Origin: an uncultured Nitratireductor sp.
GTDB lineage: Bacteria; Pseudomonadota; Alphaproteobacteria; Rhizobiales; Rhizobiaceae
Direction: 5' to 3'
DNA length: 50,945 nt
Assembly (NCBI RefSeq): GCF_913053745.1
Contig: NZ_CAJXGF010000009.1
Location: forward strand, 1-50,945
The stretch's first letter is position 1. Every line of letters begins with the position of its first letter. A program made the translations under genes and the position numbers. Under the pieces are notes generated by a model. That model was not told the origin of the DNA. It ran no database searches and was given only the letters and a program-made list of their open reading frames with translations. This document shows positions 17,884 through 24,826 of the stretch, one piece after another.

Positions 17884-18720
17884 ATGAACGCACGCAATGC
17901 AATTCGTGAACGCAGTTCCGGCAAAAGCACGCCGCAACCTGTGGACCCGATCTGGTATGCGGTGCGGGAGGAGGCGGAGGCGGCTGTGGCTAACGATCCG
18001 CTGCTTGCGGCGTTTCTTTATGCAACCATACTCAATCACGATGATCTGGAAAGCGCGGTTGTTCACCGGGTTGCCGAGCGGCTCGATCACCCGGACATGG
18101 GGGCTGATCTGATCCGCCAGACGTTTCACGCCATGCTCGAGGCCGAGCCGGACTGGCGCACGACGGTTCGTGTCGATATCCAGGCCTATTACGACCGGGA
18201 TCCGGCATGCGACCGTTTTTTGATGCCGGTGCTTTATTTCAAGGGATTTCACGCCATCCAGACGCATCGGCTGGCTCATTGGCTTTGGAATGAAGGGCGT
18301 CGGGACTTCGCACTTTATCTGCAAAGCCGTTCCTCCTCCGTCTTTCAGACGGATATCAATCCGGCTGCGCGTATGGGTAAAGGTATTTTCATCGATCATG
18401 CAACCGGCGTTGTGATCGGCGAAACGGCCGTCGTCGAGGACGATGTATCTCTTTTGCATGCCGTCACGCTCGGAGGTACCGGCAAGGAAACCGGTGATCG
18501 CCATCCAAAGATTCGTTATGGCGTTCTGATCGGTGCCGGAGCGAAGATTCTTGGAAACATCGAAGTGGGCCATTGTGCACGTGTGGCTGCCGGGTCGGTG
18601 GTCTTGAACGACGTGCCCTCGGCCAAGACAGTGGCCGGTGTGCCTGCGCGTGTGGTTGGCGAATCCGGGTGTAGCGAACCGTCCCGTTCGATGGACCAGA
18701 TCTTGCATGGCGAAGCCTGA
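17884..18720 (+). CDS. cysE: Serine O-acetyltransferase
   Basis: Acetylates L-serine with acetyl-CoA, the first committed step of cysteine synthesis; usually feedback-inhibited by cysteine and in complex with CysK. The 278-residue protein has the helical N-terminal domain (DPIWYAVREEAEAAVANDPLL, YDRDPACDRFLMPVLYFKGFHAIQTHRLAHWLW) and a C-terminal left-handed beta-helix of hexapeptide repeats, with active-site His residues in DHATGVVIGE and LLHAVTLGGTGKETGDRHPKI. ATG 17884 has GGAG about eight bases upstream; an in-frame ATG at 17839 is less likely. Confidence 0.95.
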   Translation: MNARNAIRERSSGKSTPQPVDPIWYAVREEAEAAVANDPLLAAFLYATILNHDDLESAVVHRVAERLDHPDMGADLIRQTFHAMLEAEPDWRTTVRVDIQAYYDRDPACDRFLMPVLYFKGFHAIQTHRLAHWLWNEGRRDFALYLQSRSSSVFQTDINPAARMGKGIFIDHATGVVIGETAVVEDDVSLLHAVTLGGTGKETGDRHPKIRYGVLIGAGAKILGNIEVGHCARVAAGSVVLNDVPSAKTVAGVPARVVGESGCSEPSRSMDQILHGEA

Positions 18721-19019
18721 CGCCGGTCCCGAAATTCTCCTTACCGCACTGTATGAGGCGATCAACGCCGGGTAAGACCGGGTGTGGAGAATATCGCTTC
18801 TGTGGAAACGCCTGTTGACCCGCCAGGGCTTTGCGGCTGAAATCCGGGTTTCAGGGTTTACAGTGGCAATGGGCTCGTGCCAGAAGCGCGCGACCGCAGC
18901 AGCGTCGTCAGTCAGCCTTCAGGCTGAACTGTTGGCCCTGCACGAAATTTGAGGCTGCGCATCAAGACTTCCCGAAGGAAGTTCGATCCAGACGATGCGC
19001 GAGGCAGTGGAGATGTTTC
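18721..19019 (+). other. Hairpin-rich spacer between cysE and the DUF3126 gene
   Basis: About 300 bases without a supported gene. Several inverted repeats follow one another: a nested structure at 18734-18792 (ATTCTCC with GGAGAAT, TTACC with GGTAA, GGCG with CGCC), CTGAAA/TTTCAG at 18837-18854, TCAGCC/GGCTGA at 18912-18927, and ACTTCC/GGAAGT with a CGAA loop at 18967-18982. None has a clear T tail. It may be a long 5' untranslated region of the next gene or a separate structured RNA. Confidence 0.4.
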
Positions 19020-19226
19020 TTGAATCCCGAGGAAATCAGAAAGCTCGAAGCGTATTTCAAACGCACCTTCAACAATCCCGCCCTGAGTGTGAAGGCGCGT
19101 CCGCGCAAGGACGATTCTTGCGAGCTCTATCTTGGGGACGAGTTTCTCGGCATCATCTTCAAGGATGAAGACGAAGGCGAGCTGTCATACAACTTCTCGA
19201 TGGCCATTCTCGACATCGATCTTTGA
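19020..19226 (+). CDS. DUF3126 family small protein (TTG start)
   Basis: A 68-residue acidic protein (LNPEEIRKLEAYFKRTFNNP, then DSCELYLGDEFLGIIFKDEDEGELSYNFSMAILDIDL) matching DUF3126, a short alphaproteobacterial family of unknown function. Family proteins begin at this point, which corresponds to TTG 19020; GGAG at 19009-19012 is seven bases upstream. An overlapping ATG at 19013 is in another frame. It lies after cysE on the same strand, an arrangement I recall from other rhizobia, and a strong terminator follows at 19255. Confidence 0.82.
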   Translation: MNPEEIRKLEAYFKRTFNNPALSVKARPRKDDSCELYLGDEFLGIIFKDEDEGELSYNFSMAILDIDL

Positions 19227-19254
19227 AACCTCCTGCATGCCGGTCGACATCGAG

Positions 19255-19282
19255 CCCACGTGCTGCAGCACGTGGGTTTTTT
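19255..19282 (+). terminator. Strong rho-independent terminator
   Basis: A perfect 22-base palindrome (CCCACGTGCTG / CAGCACGTGGG, 19255-19276) followed by six T residues lies 28 bases after the DUF3126 stop. It may also serve the convergent gene ending at 19311, although that side lacks a T run. Confidence 0.9.
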
Positions 19283-19310
19283 GTTTGTCTGCAGGCGCAA
19301 TAGCTGCCGA

Positions 19311-20057
19311 TCAGTGCGGTGCGTTCAAAAAGCGGGAGACTTTCCGTTTGATAGCTTCATCGAGCATTTTCCATTGCCCGAGCAGAGAGGCAGGGAAACG
19401 GTATGTCATGCTCAGACGGTTTCCGACATTGATATCGCGCTCACAGGGCGCCAGCGCTTCACGCGCTGCGGCACCGGTCAGGCATCGGGCCACGAAAGGT
19501 GGCATCGGCGTGGTCGCTTGCGCGATAGCCAAGACTTCGCCGGCATAACCGGAATCCTTCTTGAAACGATGGAAGCGGATGTCGCCAGGTCCAGCGATCG
19601 ACCGTTTCTCGATAACCTGGCGATAAACCGGCTCTAGCCGGTCGCTCATGTCGCGCGACATAGTCTGTTCCTCGAATGTCAGAAACACGATGTTTCGCGA
19701 GCCATCTTCATGATTGAAATCAGCGCGTCGGTGCAGCGTGTAACCTTCAAGTTCAGGCCAGGTCAGATAGAGATCCAGACGCAGCGTCACACCATCCCTG
19801 CGCGCGCTTCTAAAACGGATCGTGTTTTCGGGAACCGTGAGGACATTGTTGCGAATTACGATTTCCCGAAGTTGGTTCGATGCGGTGTGGCCTCCATTCG
19901 ATAGGGTAGCGCCGTACCAGCGTCCGAGAACCAGGATGCCGACCGACAGAAACAAGAGAACGAGGCAGAACTGGAATGTGCGGATCGCAAAGCGATTGCG
20001 CCGCGAAACGGGCTCCGCTTTGGAAGCCGGTGTGGTTTGGCCCGTCGCCAGTTTCAT
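19311..20057 (-). CDS. Membrane-anchored protein of unknown function
   Basis: I do not recognise a named family. The 248-residue protein has a basic cytoplasmic N-terminus (about 30 residues), one transmembrane helix (FQFCLVLLFLSVGILVLG, about 30-48) and a periplasmic domain of about 200 residues. Conserved-looking segments are NTIRFRSARRDGVTLRLDLYLTWPELEGY, IVFLTFEEQTMSRDMSDRLEPVYRQVI and CLTGAAAREALAPCERDINVGNRLSMTYRF, with two Cys (RCLTG, PCERD) able to form a disulfide. The last region resembles proteins with a substrate-clamping beta domain, but no catalytic motif is visible. Transcribed alone between two terminators. Confidence 0.78.
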   Translation of the reverse strand: MKLATGQTTPASKAEPVSRRNRFAIRTFQFCLVLLFLSVGILVLGRWYGATLSNGGHTASNQLREIVIRNNVLTVPENTIRFRSARRDGVTLRLDLYLTWPELEGYTLHRRADFNHEDGSRNIVFLTFEEQTMSRDMSDRLEPVYRQVIEKRSIAGPGDIRFHRFKKDSGYAGEVLAIAQATTPMPPFVARCLTGAAAREALAPCERDINVGNRLSMTYRFPASLLGQWKMLDEAIKRKVSRFLNAPH

Positions 20058-20267
20058 TCCCTCACGGCTTGCCTGCCAAAGGAGCAGGGAATCGGTTTCG
20101 GTGTGTGATTATCAGCGAAACCTTGGCTCGACATGGTAAATGGATGGTAAATTCGCGTGGCCGCATTTCGGCTTATGGGCAGTTGGAAAAGCGGTCGTGC
20201 AGATCCGGAATTCTTCTTCGTCACCGTGTGTTGTAGGGTGCCGGCATTATCGATCTGGGAGTGTTTC

Positions 20268-20747
20268 ATGCCGATTTATGCATTGGCGGGTGCATCGATC
20301 ATCGGGCGGGTGAGTCTCGGGCGCAATGCAGGCATCTGGTTCGGTGCCGTGTTGCGTGGCGACAACGAGCCCATCGAAATTGGAGCGGATTCGAACATCC
20401 AGGAACATTCGGTGCTGCATACGGATATGGGGTTCCCGCTGATTGTCGGGCGGGGCTGCACTGTCGGTCACCGAGCGATCCTGCACGGTTGCCAAATTGG
20501 CGACAACAGTCTTATCGGCATGGGCGCTATCGTTCTGAACGGGGTGCAGATCGGCAACAACTGTCTCGTCGGGGCGGGGGCGCTGGTGACGGAGAATAAA
20601 AAGATTCCCGACAACTCTCTGGTTGTAGGAGCGCCGGCCAAGGTGGTGCGGACGCTGGACAAGGAAGCCGAGCGCGGCTTGAAATGGTCGGCCGATCATT
20701 ATGTGGAGAACGGCAACCGTTTCATGACTGGCTTGAAGACCCTCTAG
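20268..20747 (+). CDS. Gamma-class carbonic anhydrase-like protein, short N-terminus
   Basis: A left-handed beta-helix protein of the gamma-carbonic anhydrase/YrdA family (159 residues). The hexapeptide core IWFGAVLRGDNEPIEIGADSN, NIQEHSVLHTDMG, and GHRAILHGCQIGDNSLIGMGA carry the metal-binding His residues (H51, H68, H73). Enzymatic activity is not assured in this subfamily. Relatives that I know begin like MPxYxLxG and continue with about 17-18 residues (typically including PRLP and an IAPxA segment) before the IG-VxLG repeat; here MPIYALAG is followed directly by ASIIGRVSLG, as if that piece were deleted in frame. The ATG is preceded by GGGAG. Confidence 0.88.
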   Translation: MPIYALAGASIIGRVSLGRNAGIWFGAVLRGDNEPIEIGADSNIQEHSVLHTDMGFPLIVGRGCTVGHRAILHGCQIGDNSLIGMGAIVLNGVQIGNNCLVGAGALVTENKKIPDNSLVVGAPAKVVRTLDKEAERGLKWSADHYVENGNRFMTGLKTL

Positions 20748-20754
20748 TGTTTTT

Positions 20755-20790
20755 AAAAAGCGGAGCCGGCCCATGGGGTGGGCCGGCTCC
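20755..20790 (-). terminator. Terminator between convergent genes
   Basis: GGAGCCGGCCCA (20762-20773) pairs perfectly with TGGGCCGGCTCC (20779-20790), 12 bp with a 5-base loop. On the minus strand the hairpin is followed by GC and five T residues, serving the protease gene that ends at 20944. The plus-strand side lacks a T run but may also stop transcription from the carbonic anhydrase gene. Confidence 0.8.
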
Positions 20791-20943
20791 TGTACCCGGT
20801 CGTTGGGGACGGGGAGGTGGGGTCTCGACCGGGTATTCCGCAACGGAACCGGCTGCGCGGAGGTCTCGAGCGCAGCGCTGTCCGTTGGATGTCAGTCTGT
20901 CATGGGTGCGTCCCGTCCTTTGCGCCCACGAGTATGGAATGGA

Positions 20944-21558
20944 TTAGCGGTTCGATGCAACGCTGCCGACTGCGATGGCCCGCCCGTCATTGATGGTGAC
21001 CCATTTGCCGGAGTGAGACGCCGACTGCCGTTTCAGATAAGTATAATCGGTATCGGTCCAAACCGAGACGCGTGCTTCCAGATTATCCAGAACATAATCG
21101 CCCATATTGGTAACGACCGTCAGTACCGCATGTCCATCGCCGTTGGGCTGGCGAACCACTGTTATGAGAAGGTTGCCTGCCGGAACACCGGCCTGCATCA
21201 GGCGGCGGCGCTTCTCCAGGACGTAATCCTCGCAATCGCCATAGGCCTGCGGATAGGACCAATACTCTTCGATGCCCCACATTTCCATGTCGGTGCGCGG
21301 CATGACGGTTGAGTTCACCGCATTGTTGATGTCGATCATCACCTGCCACAGCTTGCGCGTGAGCTGCATCGGTCGCGGACGCGCTGTGGTCTGGCGGCAT
21401 TCAACCGGCTCGCGCTGGCACAATTCGTAGTGACCGATGGGTTGGCTGGTGAGGCCACCGATCTTCATGAAATTGGGTGTGGCGAAGGCCCCCGTGGTGA
21501 ATGCTCCGAGAGCCAGTGCTGCTGCGGCGATGAGCCGTGCGCCTCTTGCGTGCCCCAT
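20944..21558 (-). CDS. Periplasmic transglutaminase-like cysteine protease (BTLCP, LapG-type)
   Basis: A 204-residue secreted protein of the bacterial transglutaminase-like cysteine proteinase family (Peptidase C93/DUF920), to which LapG belongs. It has a signal peptide (LIAAAALALGAFTTGAFA, cleavage near ATP) and the catalytic triad Cys109 (YGDCEDYVLEKR), His143 (GDGHAVLTV) and Asp158 (VLDNLEARV) in the order and spacing of the family. LapG proteases release surface adhesins under c-di-GMP control; a c-di-GMP-type PilZ gene lies 0.7 kb upstream on the same strand, but no lapD or adhesin gene is seen. The start codon lies in an inverted-repeat arm (21555-21589) that may control translation. 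Confidence 0.88.
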   Translation of the reverse strand: MGHARGARLIAAAALALGAFTTGAFATPNFMKIGGLTSQPIGHYELCQREPVECRQTTARPRPMQLTRKLWQVMIDINNAVNSTVMPRTDMEMWGIEEYWSYPQAYGDCEDYVLEKRRRLMQAGVPAGNLLITVVRQPNGDGHAVLTVVTNMGDYVLDNLEARVSVWTDTDYTYLKRQSASHSGKWVTINDGRAIAVGSVASNR

Positions 21559-21589
21559 TGTCTTGTCTCCCCGTTTGAGGTGACAATGG
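21555..21589 (-). promoter_or_regulatory. Hairpin enclosing the start codon of the LapG-like protease gene
   Basis: CCATTGTC (21555-21562) and GACAATGG (21582-21589) form an 8-bp perfect inverted repeat. In the minus-strand mRNA the 3' arm contains the ATG start codon and the 19-base loop holds the GGGGAGA ribosome-binding sequence. A second register (TTGTC with the other GACAA copy) is possible. This could lower translation unless opened; the function is inferred. Confidence 0.45.
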
Positions 21590-22291
21590 CACAGGGGAAT
21601 TTATTCCCGGCAAAATCGCGAAGTATAAATCGCACTAAATTCTATCTGTATTTGAATCAAATAAATATAAATTCTGAGACAAATTCGATTTTTATTTTAG
21701 GAAAATTTATCTAAAATTGTAATGAAATTGGAAGGCGCGTTTTGTGGGTCCGCGAGGTGTTTTAGACGTTCGAAGAAATTGGCCGAGATCAAGAAGAAGA
21801 AGAAGAAGAGCGCGCGTGCTTCGGTGTCCGATGTGTTCGACACTGTCGTGGTGGTGTGGCGGCGTTGCACCGACGGTGAGCGACGCCTTATACGCTGTAG
21901 AGACGCATGGAGCTTAGAAATTTTGCCGACGCATGGCGTGTACGTTGCCAGCCATCAATGCAGACGGTTCGAAGCAGCGACCGTTTTGCGTTCTTGATCG
22001 ATGTGTTGCACCGGGAGAATCCGGAGACGACCTTGCGGGAGACGGGGGTGATCCGGCGCCGATTGCCGCAAGTGAACTCGATCCGTTCAGCCGCGCCCAA
22101 ATTGGCTTTTCGCACAACAACGATCTCACGGGTATCCGTGCCTGTGCTCATAGACGAGTATTGCTGGCGCGTGCGGAGGAACGCGGGGAGGGAGAAGGAC
22201 GGCTGATTGCGCTTCCAAGGTGGCTTGGACGTGAGTGCGAAGGATTTCGGGGAACCGGCGAAGCGCTTGGGCGTCGAGCTCGACCTTGCTC
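21590..22291. other. Gene-free spacer with an AT-rich block
   Basis: About 700 bases without a supported gene. Positions 21618-21732 are markedly AT-rich compared with the rest of the window (runs such as ATAAATATAAATTC and TTTTTATTTTAGG). 21732-22291 returns to normal composition and has short open frames on both strands, none with a ribosome-binding site, recognisable family or convincing codon use. A short AAG-repeat lies near 21790-21808. It may contain the promoter of the protease gene, a decayed gene, or an unannotated RNA. Confidence 0.5.
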
Positions 22292-22909
22292 TCAGCTTTC
22301 GGTCGGCAGCGAAAACTCCGCTTCCAGGGCTTGGCGGTTCTGGATGCTAGCGAATTCGATTGCGACGCCGTCGTCGAAGAGGCGCACCACCTGGCCGCGC
22401 ATCGTACCAAGATGTACCTGGGTGCCCCGTTCGGGCCTGACCTCGCTTTCGACGGCAGCGCCCGAAAGCGAAAGGTCGATGATGCGGCAGCGATATTCGC
22501 GTCCGTCTGGCAGGCGCAACATGCTGATAGGATTGCGCGGCGCGATGCGCTCGTGGCGGCGGTCTTCCGGCAGGTCCAGCTCATGCTTGTTGGCAAGCCA
22601 TGTGAGCTGGGCGGCGAGCTTGTCGCGCTTGCGCTCCGAGGCCACCACCGTCATCGCAAATCCGTCTCTATTCACGCGGATGATTTCGCCCTCGATGCGA
22701 CCGATGTGATCGAGATAGGCAATCACGCGCTCGCCCTGCCTGCCCGAACGCTGGGTAATCATGCACACATCGCCGGGCGACATATCGGTCACCCGGCAGG
22801 CATGCTCGCTACGATCCTCCAGCATGAAACGGCCGTATATCGACACTTTGACGCGCTGAAAGCTGCGCCGCTCATCATCTAGGGAGGACAGGTTTGTCGC
22901 CACTGACAT
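22292..22909 (-). CDS. PilZ-domain protein (two PilZ-like domains)
   Basis: A 205-residue cytosolic protein. The C-terminal PilZ domain has the c-di-GMP-binding signature: RRHERIAPR around residues 117-125 (RxxxR) and DLSLSGAAV (D/NxSxxG). The N-terminal half (RRSFQRVKVSIYGRFML ... VTDMSPGDVCMIT) has a similar but less canonical layout (D-M-S-P-G), so it is probably a second PilZ fold. PilZ proteins transmit c-di-GMP levels to motility, adhesion or polysaccharide synthesis. It is downstream of the PAS gene (gap about 90 bases, same strand) and probably co-transcribed with it; the target is unknown. Confidence 0.88.
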   Translation of the reverse strand: MSVATNLSSLDDERRSFQRVKVSIYGRFMLEDRSEHACRVTDMSPGDVCMITQRSGRQGERVIAYLDHIGRIEGEIIRVNRDGFAMTVVASERKRDKLAAQLTWLANKHELDLPEDRRHERIAPRNPISMLRLPDGREYRCRIIDLSLSGAAVESEVRPERGTQVHLGTMRGQVVRLFDDGVAIEFASIQNRQALEAEFSLPTES

Positions 22910-23001
22910 GGTGGTATGCGCTCTTCGCTCTGGCGGTTCGGACTGCCCTGAAATGGCAGCGCAACCCTACGCCCAAGCGGTTAACAACCGGTAAGAGGCC
23001 C

Positions 23002-23640
23002 TCATGTGTCTCGACCGCCATCAAAGACCACAAGATGCCGGAAGCGCCGACCCTGTCCGGGCTCGATCAGACTGTTTGTGATCGAGCGTCGTTCCGGTAC
23101 AAGCGGCGGAACCTCGACCGCTGGACGGTTTTTGAGAAGAAGCGGTTCTCGATCGGCGTCGATGAGGCGCAGCGAGGCTACCTCGCAGGCGGTAAGGGCC
23201 TCGATGCCCAGCCAGAAAGGTTTTTCGCACGCCAGAAGCGACCCCATGGCGCGTGGGCTTTCCATACCGCCTTCGAGAGGCAACAGCAGGAGCTCGAAGG
23301 ATGCCGTGTCGCCCGACTTGTTTTTTCCGATGAAAGACAGGGCCACGACGGATTTCATGTCGAAGACGCTGCGCGCTAGCTTACCGACGACCGTCTGATC
23401 GCGGTCCGCCCAAAGCGAGGCGAAAGACAGCCCCTTCAATTCCTTTCCGAAAGTGGCACATAAGCGGGTGCCGGCAAGGCGGAACACGGCCTCGCCGCGC
23501 GCATCCTTTTCTAGGATGAACGTGTCTGCCAGCAGGGTTTTGATCTCTGCGGGCTCGACTTCCGTGCGTTTGGGGGCCGGACGGTTGCCGCGCAACCTGT
23601 TCCAATATTGGAACAACGTCACAGAACCATCGTGTTTCAT
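23002..23640 (-). CDS. PAS-domain protein (PAS_5 type)
   Basis: A 212-residue protein with the family pattern LFQYWNRLRGNRPAPKRTEVEPAEIKTLLADTFIL ... FRLAGTRLCATFGKELKGLSF, matching the PAS_5 (PF07310) family common in alphaproteobacteria. No catalytic domain is attached, so it probably senses or scaffolds. I chose the ATG at 23640, which has GGAG/AGAGG upstream; the open frame to 23820 runs through a leader hairpin. It is followed by the PilZ gene on the same strand, suggesting a joint regulatory role. Confidence 0.82.
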   Translation of the reverse strand: MKHDGSVTLFQYWNRLRGNRPAPKRTEVEPAEIKTLLADTFILEKDARGEAVFRLAGTRLCATFGKELKGLSFASLWADRDQTVVGKLARSVFDMKSVVALSFIGKNKSGDTASFELLLLPLEGGMESPRAMGSLLACEKPFWLGIEALTACEVASLRLIDADREPLLLKNRPAVEVPPLVPERRSITNSLIEPGQGRRFRHLVVFDGGRDT

Positions 23641-23663
23641 GCCTCTTGGCTCCTTACCTTCGG

Positions 23664-23696
23664 CCCGGGCCTGTCCCATAGGCGGACAGGTACGGG
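23664..23696 (-). promoter_or_regulatory. Leader hairpin of the PAS gene
   Basis: CCTGTCC (23670-23676) pairs with GGACAGG (23684-23690), extended by CCCG (23664-23667) with CGGG (23693-23696). In the minus-strand mRNA it ends about 24 bases before the PAS start codon. It may affect mRNA stability or translation; no known riboswitch is recognised. Confidence 0.4.
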
Positions 23697-23909
23697 CATT
23701 TTCAATAGCGACATGTGGATGGCTGCAGGATGCGTGCCAAAGCGGCCGCGGTTGTTCACGCGGCCGTTTCGTTAAGGTTAAAAAAGAGTTTCGTTTGCGC
23801 GGTTTGCGGGCCGCTGACACTGTTCGGGCACCAGCAAGACCGAATCATCGGGAAGACGGGCAGGGCCGAGTTTCAAAGAAGAAAAGAACCGGCAGGGGGG
23901 CTCGACAAA

Positions 23910-23953
23910 GCCGTTCAGGACGACCGTTACGGTTTCACCTGAGCGGCTTTTTT
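23910..23953 (+). terminator. Orphan rho-independent terminator upstream of the rhomboid gene
   Basis: GCCGTTCAGG (23910-23919) pairs with CCTGAGCGGC (23938-23947), a 10-bp stem with one T-G wobble, with an inner ACCG/CGGT pairing, followed by six T residues. It ends 28 bases before the rhomboid ATG. No plus-strand gene lies upstream, so it either ends a small RNA or acts as an attenuator in the rhomboid leader. Confidence 0.75.
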
Positions 23954-23981
23954 CTTTCGCACACGTCTGCTACGCAAAATC

Positions 23982-24731
23982 ATGGAAAGAAATGAAGAGC
24001 GTGCGATTCCGACCGAGGAATCCGAAGGACCGCGGCGCGGCGGTGATCGCGGCCACGAGCCCGTATTCAATCTGGCGCCCGCGGTCACGCTTGTCGGCCT
24101 GATATGCATGGCTATCTACGCGGTCGAGGTTTTCTGGCTGGATCTGGATCAACAGCTCTGGCTGATGGTGCATTTTGCGTTCCTGCCCATCCGCTATACG
24201 GGCCAGTTCGCATTCGATCTCCCTGCGCTTTTCAGTCCCGTCACCTATTCCGTTCTGCATGGAAGCTGGGGCCATCTTCTCGTGAATATGATCTGGCTGG
24301 CGGCTTTCGGTTCACCCCTTGCCAATCGCATCGGCACCTTGCGTTTTCTGCTCTTCTGGATTGCCGGTGCTCTTGCGGCGGTGGCCTTTCATTTCATCCT
24401 GTACCCTTTTTCGGCGGTTCCTCTCGTGGGAGCTTCCGGTTCGATTTCTGCCATGATGGGCGCGGCCGCACGCTTTGCTTTCCAAGTGGACCGCAGCGCA
24501 CCGAAACCGGCATTCACAGGGCCGGTTCTGCCGGTTTTGCTGGTGTTGCGATCCCGGACAGTCTTGACTTTTCTAAGCGTGTGGATGGTCGCCAACCTTG
24601 TGACAGGCGTTTTCAGCGGTACGGTAGCCAACGAGCCGCAAATCGCCTGGGAGGCGCATATAGGTGGCTTTCTGCTGGGCTTCTTTTGCGTTCAGGCGTT
24701 CGATCGGCGGCCTCGTCCAAAGGATCTCTGA
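23982..24731 (+). CDS. Rhomboid family intramembrane serine protease
   Basis: A 249-residue polytopic membrane protease. It has six likely transmembrane segments, beginning around residues 32-52, the HGSWGHLLVNMIWL motif (residues 93-106) of the oxyanion/second helix, the catalytic Ser152 in GASGSISAMMGAAARF, and the catalytic His226 in EAHIGGFLLGF: the full rhomboid dyad. Rhomboids cut substrates within or next to transmembrane helices; the substrate here is unknown. The cytoplasmic N-terminus is charged. A strong terminator structure ends 28 bases before the start codon and may attenuate expression. Confidence 0.93.
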   Translation: MERNEERAIPTEESEGPRRGGDRGHEPVFNLAPAVTLVGLICMAIYAVEVFWLDLDQQLWLMVHFAFLPIRYTGQFAFDLPALFSPVTYSVLHGSWGHLLVNMIWLAAFGSPLANRIGTLRFLLFWIAGALAAVAFHFILYPFSAVPLVGASGSISAMMGAAARFAFQVDRSAPKPAFTGPVLPVLLVLRSRTVLTFLSVWMVANLVTGVFSGTVANEPQIAWEAHIGGFLLGFFCVQAFDRRPRPKDL

Positions 24732-24826
24732 CGTCCGACAGCACCCGGAAAGACCGCCAATCCACCACTTGCAAAGCATTTGGGCTCGGCGCAACATTGG
24801 TGCGTTGCGAGGAGAAGGAGATTGCC

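Larger units (their letters stand above)
23641..23981. other. Divergent spacer with three hairpins before the rhomboid gene
   Basis: About 340 bases between the minus-strand PAS gene and the plus-strand rhomboid gene. It holds a leader hairpin for the PAS gene (23664-23696), a perfect CGGCCGCG/CGCGGCCG stem (23743-23766) and a strong plus-strand terminator (23910-23953). A GTG-initiated open frame (23715-23942) lacks a ribosome-binding site and has no known family, so I do not call it a gene. Confidence 0.55.

Noticed and set aside
21786..21808. AAG trinucleotide repeat
   Set aside because: Short, in a non-coding spacer; no evidence of a function or variable copy number.
21888..22206. Overlapping small frames on both strands (21888-22151 minus, 21907-22206 plus) in the gene-free spacer
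   Set aside because: Neither has a ribosome-binding site, a signal or a known family, and third-base GC is lower than in true genes nearby; they cannot both be real.
22978..22996. Partial CtrA-like motif (TTAA with TAAG) upstream of the PilZ gene
   Set aside because: The second half-site does not match and the spacing fits only in one reading; not convincing.
23715..23942. GTG-initiated 75-codon frame ending inside the orphan terminator
   Set aside because: No ribosome-binding site, no similarity and an unusual composition; it remains possible but unsupported.
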